Part shown: piece by piece, positions 61,802 to 64,000 of the stretch | How the letters are laid out: every line of letters starts with the position of its first letter | Numbering within the stretch: the first letter of the stretch is position 1 | Origin: Pantoea sp. RIT-PI-b | GTDB taxonomy: Bacteria > Pseudomonadota > Gammaproteobacteria > Enterobacterales > Enterobacteriaceae | Length of the DNA stretch: 64,000 nt | Direction of reading: 5' to 3' | Assembly (NCBI RefSeq): GCF_001187905.1 | Contig: NZ_LGIS01000022.1 | Coordinates: 20,290 to 84,289 of the forward strand | The notes under the pieces: generated by a model | The model's database searches: none | Seen by the model: only the letters and a program-made list of their open reading frames with translations | What the model was told of the DNA's origin: nothing | Position numbers and translations under genes: made by a program

Positions 61802-63253
61802 ATGCATTTTCGCGCCATTACCCGCATTGTGGGCCTGCTGGTGATTCTGTTCTCGGTGACCATGATCTTACCCGGCCTCGTCGCCTTAATTTACCGGGAC
61901 GGTGCCGGGCGCGCGTTTAGTCAAACCTTTATGATGGCGATCGTCATTGGTTCGCTGCTGTGGTGGCCAAACCGCAAACAGAAATCGGAACTTAAGCCGC
62001 GTGAAGGTTTCCTCATCGTGGTGCTGTTCTGGACCGTGCTGGGCAGCGTGGGTGCGATGCCGTTTATTTTCGCCGAGCAGCCCCATCTTTCGATTACCGA
62101 TGCATTCTTTGAATCTTTCTCCGGCCTTACTACGACGGGCGCTACTACGTTGGTGGGACTTGATACGCTTCCGAAAGCGATTCTGTTCTATCGTCAGATG
62201 TTGCAGTGGCTCGGCGGGATGGGAATCATTGTGCTGGCAGTAGCGATTTTGCCAATTCTGGGCGTGGGTGGCATGCAGCTATATCGCGCGGAGATGCCAG
62301 GACCGCTAAAAGATAACAAGATGCGCCCGCGTATCGCAGAAACGGCGAAAACGCTGTGGCTGATCTATGTTTTGCTCACCGTAGCCTGTGCGGTGGCGCT
62401 GTGGTTAGCGGGCATGCCAATGTTTGATGCCATCGGCCACAGTTTCTCAACTATCGCCATTGGTGGCTTCTCCACGCATGATGCCAGCATCGGTTACTTT
62501 AATAGCCCAACCATCAACACTATCGTCGCAGTGTTTTTGCTGATCTCGGGATGTAACTACGGCCTGCATTTTTCTCTATTGAGCGGCCGCAACCTGAAAG
62601 TGTATTGGCGCGATCCCGAATTCCGCATGTTTATTGGAGTACAACTCACATTAGTGCTGATCTGTACGGTGGTGTTGTATTTTCACAATGTCTACGCCAG
62701 TGGCTGGCAAACGCTCAATCAGGCGTTTTTCCAGGTGGTATCGATGGCAACTACGGCTGGATTTACCACCGACAGCATTGCGCGCTGGCCACTGTTCCTA
62801 CCGGTATTGCTATTGTGTTCGGCCTTTATCGGCGGAATGGCGGGTTCTACCGGCGGCGGTTTGAAAGTGATTCGTATTCTGCTGCTGTTTAAACAGGGTT
62901 CGCGTGAATTGAAACGCCTGGTGCATCCGAATGCGGTTTACACCATCAAATTGGGTAACCGCGCACTACCTGAACGTATTCTTGAAGCGGTGTGGGGGTT
63001 CTTCTCAGCCTATGCGCTGGTGTTCCTGCTCAGCATGCTGGCAATCATCGCGACTGGCGTGGATGACTTCTCCGCGTTTGCCGCCGTGGCGGCGACCTTG
63101 AATAATCTTGGACCCGGTTTGGGCGTGGTGGCCGACAACTTCACTTCGATGAATGATGTGGCGAAGTGGATCTTGATTTTGACCATGCTGTTTGGGCGCC
63201 TCGAAGTGTTCACGCTGCTGGTGTTGTTCACACCGACCTTCTGGCGCGAATAA
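61802..63253 (+). CDS. trkH: TrkH, potassium uptake channel
   Basis: The K+-conducting subunit of the Trk system, gated by the TrkA ring. 483 aa, as in E. coli. It has four M1-P-M2 repeats, each with a short filter loop: SGLTTTGATTLVGLD, STIAIGGFSTHD, MATTAGFTTDSIARW and AATLNNLGPGLG. The conserved Gly of each filter and the intramembrane-loop Arg region (near residue 465) can be seen. The C-terminus ends VLFTPTFWRE. It is followed 17 bases later by hemG. Confidence 0.96.
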   Translation: MHFRAITRIVGLLVILFSVTMILPGLVALIYRDGAGRAFSQTFMMAIVIGSLLWWPNRKQKSELKPREGFLIVVLFWTVLGSVGAMPFIFAEQPHLSITDAFFESFSGLTTTGATTLVGLDTLPKAILFYRQMLQWLGGMGIIVLAVAILPILGVGGMQLYRAEMPGPLKDNKMRPRIAETAKTLWLIYVLLTVACAVALWLAGMPMFDAIGHSFSTIAIGGFSTHDASIGYFNSPTINTIVAVFLLISGCNYGLHFSLLSGRNLKVYWRDPEFRMFIGVQLTLVLICTVVLYFHNVYASGWQTLNQAFFQVVSMATTAGFTTDSIARWPLFLPVLLLCSAFIGGMAGSTGGGLKVIRILLLFKQGSRELKRLVHPNAVYTIKLGNRALPERILEAVWGFFSAYALVFLLSMLAIIATGVDDFSAFAAVAATLNNLGPGLGVVADNFTSMNDVAKWILILTMLFGRLEVFTLLVLFTPTFWRE

Positions 63254-63270
63254 TAAAATAGGATTGTGTA

Positions 63271-63807
63271 ATGAAAGCGTTGATTCTTTATTCCAGCCGC
63301 GATGGGCAAACCCGTGAAATTGCCGCGCGCATTGCGCAGACGTTAGTTCCGCACCAGTTGTGCGACGTGCTTGATTTAGCTGAGGCGCAGAAGGTGGATT
63401 GGTCTCAGTACGATCGCGTGCTGATTGGGGCATCGATCCGCTACGGGCATTTCAATCCTGCGCTGATGAAATTTGTAACGCAGCATAAGGCACAGCTGCA
63501 CCAGCGCGTAAGCGGCTTCTTTAGTGTCAACCTGACGGCGCGTAAAGCCGACAAGTGCACGCCAGCAACCAATGCTTATACGCGCAAGTTTCTTGAGCAG
63601 TCACCCTGGCAGCCAGATTGCTGTGCGGTTTTTGCCGGTGCACTGCGTTATCCGCGTTATCGCTGGTTTGATCGGAGCATGATTCAATTCATTATGCGGA
63701 TGACAGGTGGAGAAACGGATACATCAAAAGAAGTGGAATACACCGATTGGAATAAAGTGACGCTTTTTGCCCAGGATTTTGCACAGTTACCAGGCAAATC
63801 GTTGTGA
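63271..63807 (+). CDS. hemG: Menaquinone-dependent protoporphyrinogen oxidase HemG
   Basis: Oxidises protoporphyrinogen IX to protoporphyrin IX by passing electrons to menaquinone or ubiquinone. It is a long-chain flavodoxin of 178 aa (E. coli 181). The FMN phosphate-binding loop is seen at [16 protein letters not shown] (residues 6-21), then the acceptor-strand segment [17 protein letters not shown], and FSVNLTARK. The region before [15 protein letters not shown] includes the membrane-attaching insert ([16 protein letters not shown]). In E. coli hemG is followed by rrnA, and the same holds here. Confidence 0.95.
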   Translation: MKALILYSSRDGQTREIAARIAQTLVPHQLCDVLDLAEAQKVDWSQYDRVLIGASIRYGHFNPALMKFVTQHKAQLHQRVSGFFSVNLTARKADKCTPATNAYTRKFLEQSPWQPDCCAVFAGALRYPRYRWFDRSMIQFIMRMTGGETDTSKEVEYTDWNKVTLFAQDFAQLPGKSL

Positions 63808-63835
63808 AATACAGCGTTGTGGCGAAATTTAGGTC

Positions 63836-63899
63836 GAACGATCATTTTTTTGCAATAAACCCTTGTCACCTCCGAATAACTCCCTATAATGCGCCACCA
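63836..63899 (+). promoter_or_regulatory. rRNA operon P1 promoter
   Basis: TTGTCA (63863-63868), a 16-base spacer, and TATAAT (63885-63890), followed by the GC-rich discriminator GCGCCACC with the A at 63899 as the probable start. All three elements match the E. coli rrn P1 consensus. An A/T-rich UP element (GAACGATCATTTTTTTGCAATAA, within 63836-63860) lies directly upstream. I could not single out a clear Fis site. The operon follows hemG, so it corresponds to rrnA. Confidence 0.9.
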
Positions 63900-63983
63900 C
63901 TGAGACGGCAAAGCGGCAACGCGGGCGGCTCAGCAGGGAGTGAAGAAATTCATCCCGCCGGATGAAAGCGCTGAAAAAAGTGT

Positions 63984-64000
63984 TTGACTCTGAAGGAGGA
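63984..64000 (+). promoter_or_regulatory. rRNA operon P2 promoter (start only)
   Basis: TTGACT (63984-63989) is the -35 box of rrn P2, followed by CTGAAGGAGGA as in other Enterobacterales. The -10 should be just beyond the end of the window (about 64007). The 16S gene lies outside. Confidence 0.78.

Overview
The window is a chromosomal segment of a gamma-proteobacterium of the order Enterobacterales. Nearly every protein reads as a close homologue of the Escherichia coli gene in the same relative position (84-87 min region of the K-12 map). The GC-rich codon use, the local gene losses (yifK, aslBA, cyaY) and the local gains (glpT, a pepE-type peptidase, a TPR/glycosyltransferase-like gene) would fit Erwiniaceae such as Pantoea or Erwinia. 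That family-level placement is inference, not proof.

Layout. 1-11193: the enterobacterial common antigen (ECA) cluster, wzzE (5' end outside the window), wecB, wecC, rffG, rffH, wecD, wecE, wzxE, wecF, wzyE, wecG. It makes UDP-ManNAcA and TDP-Fuc4NAc, assembles and flips the lipid-linked trisaccharide, and polymerises it. 11353-11813: a four-tRNA operon (Arg-CCG, His-GTG, Leu-CAG, Pro-TGG) with a stable-RNA type promoter and an intrinsic terminator. 11916-12319: the sRNA gene glmZ, with a sigma-54 type -24/-12 promoter and three GlmR(QseF)-like boxes. 12390-16421 (minus strand): hemCDXY. 16739-19300: cyaA, with a UUG start and a CRP site. 19435-22814: lptM, dapF, yigA, xerC, yigB. 22987-25149: uvrD, with its promoter and LexA box at the end of yigB and a palindromic repeat in its leader. 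25165-26414: corA, preceded by a corL-like leader peptide.

26584-35226: abrB-family gene, rarD, yigI, pldA, recQ, rhtC, rhtB, pldB, yigL. 35260-37802: glpT (an insertion relative to E. coli) and yigM. A 175-bp multi-hairpin element follows, then a yehS homologue, metR and metE (divergent, with tandem MetJ boxes), a dienelactone-hydrolase-family gene, and udp (two CRP sites 52 bp apart). 44045-45316: a TPR plus putative glycosyltransferase gene with no E. coli counterpart at this site. 45386-56228: rmuC, ubiE-ubiJ-ubiB, tatABC, tatD, rfaH (minus), a pepE-type peptidase, ubiD, fre. 56282-59639 (minus): the fadBA beta-oxidation operon with a perfect FadR palindrome. 59826-63807: pepQ, yigZ, trkH, hemG. 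The last about 150 bases are the P1 promoter and the start of P2 of an rRNA operon whose genes lie outside the window.

I see no prophage, IS transposase, CRISPR array or obvious defence island. The most unusual items are the TPR/glycosyltransferase-like protein, the 175-bp structured repeat at 37814-37988, the repeat inserted in the uvrD leader, and the sigma-54 type control region of glmZ.
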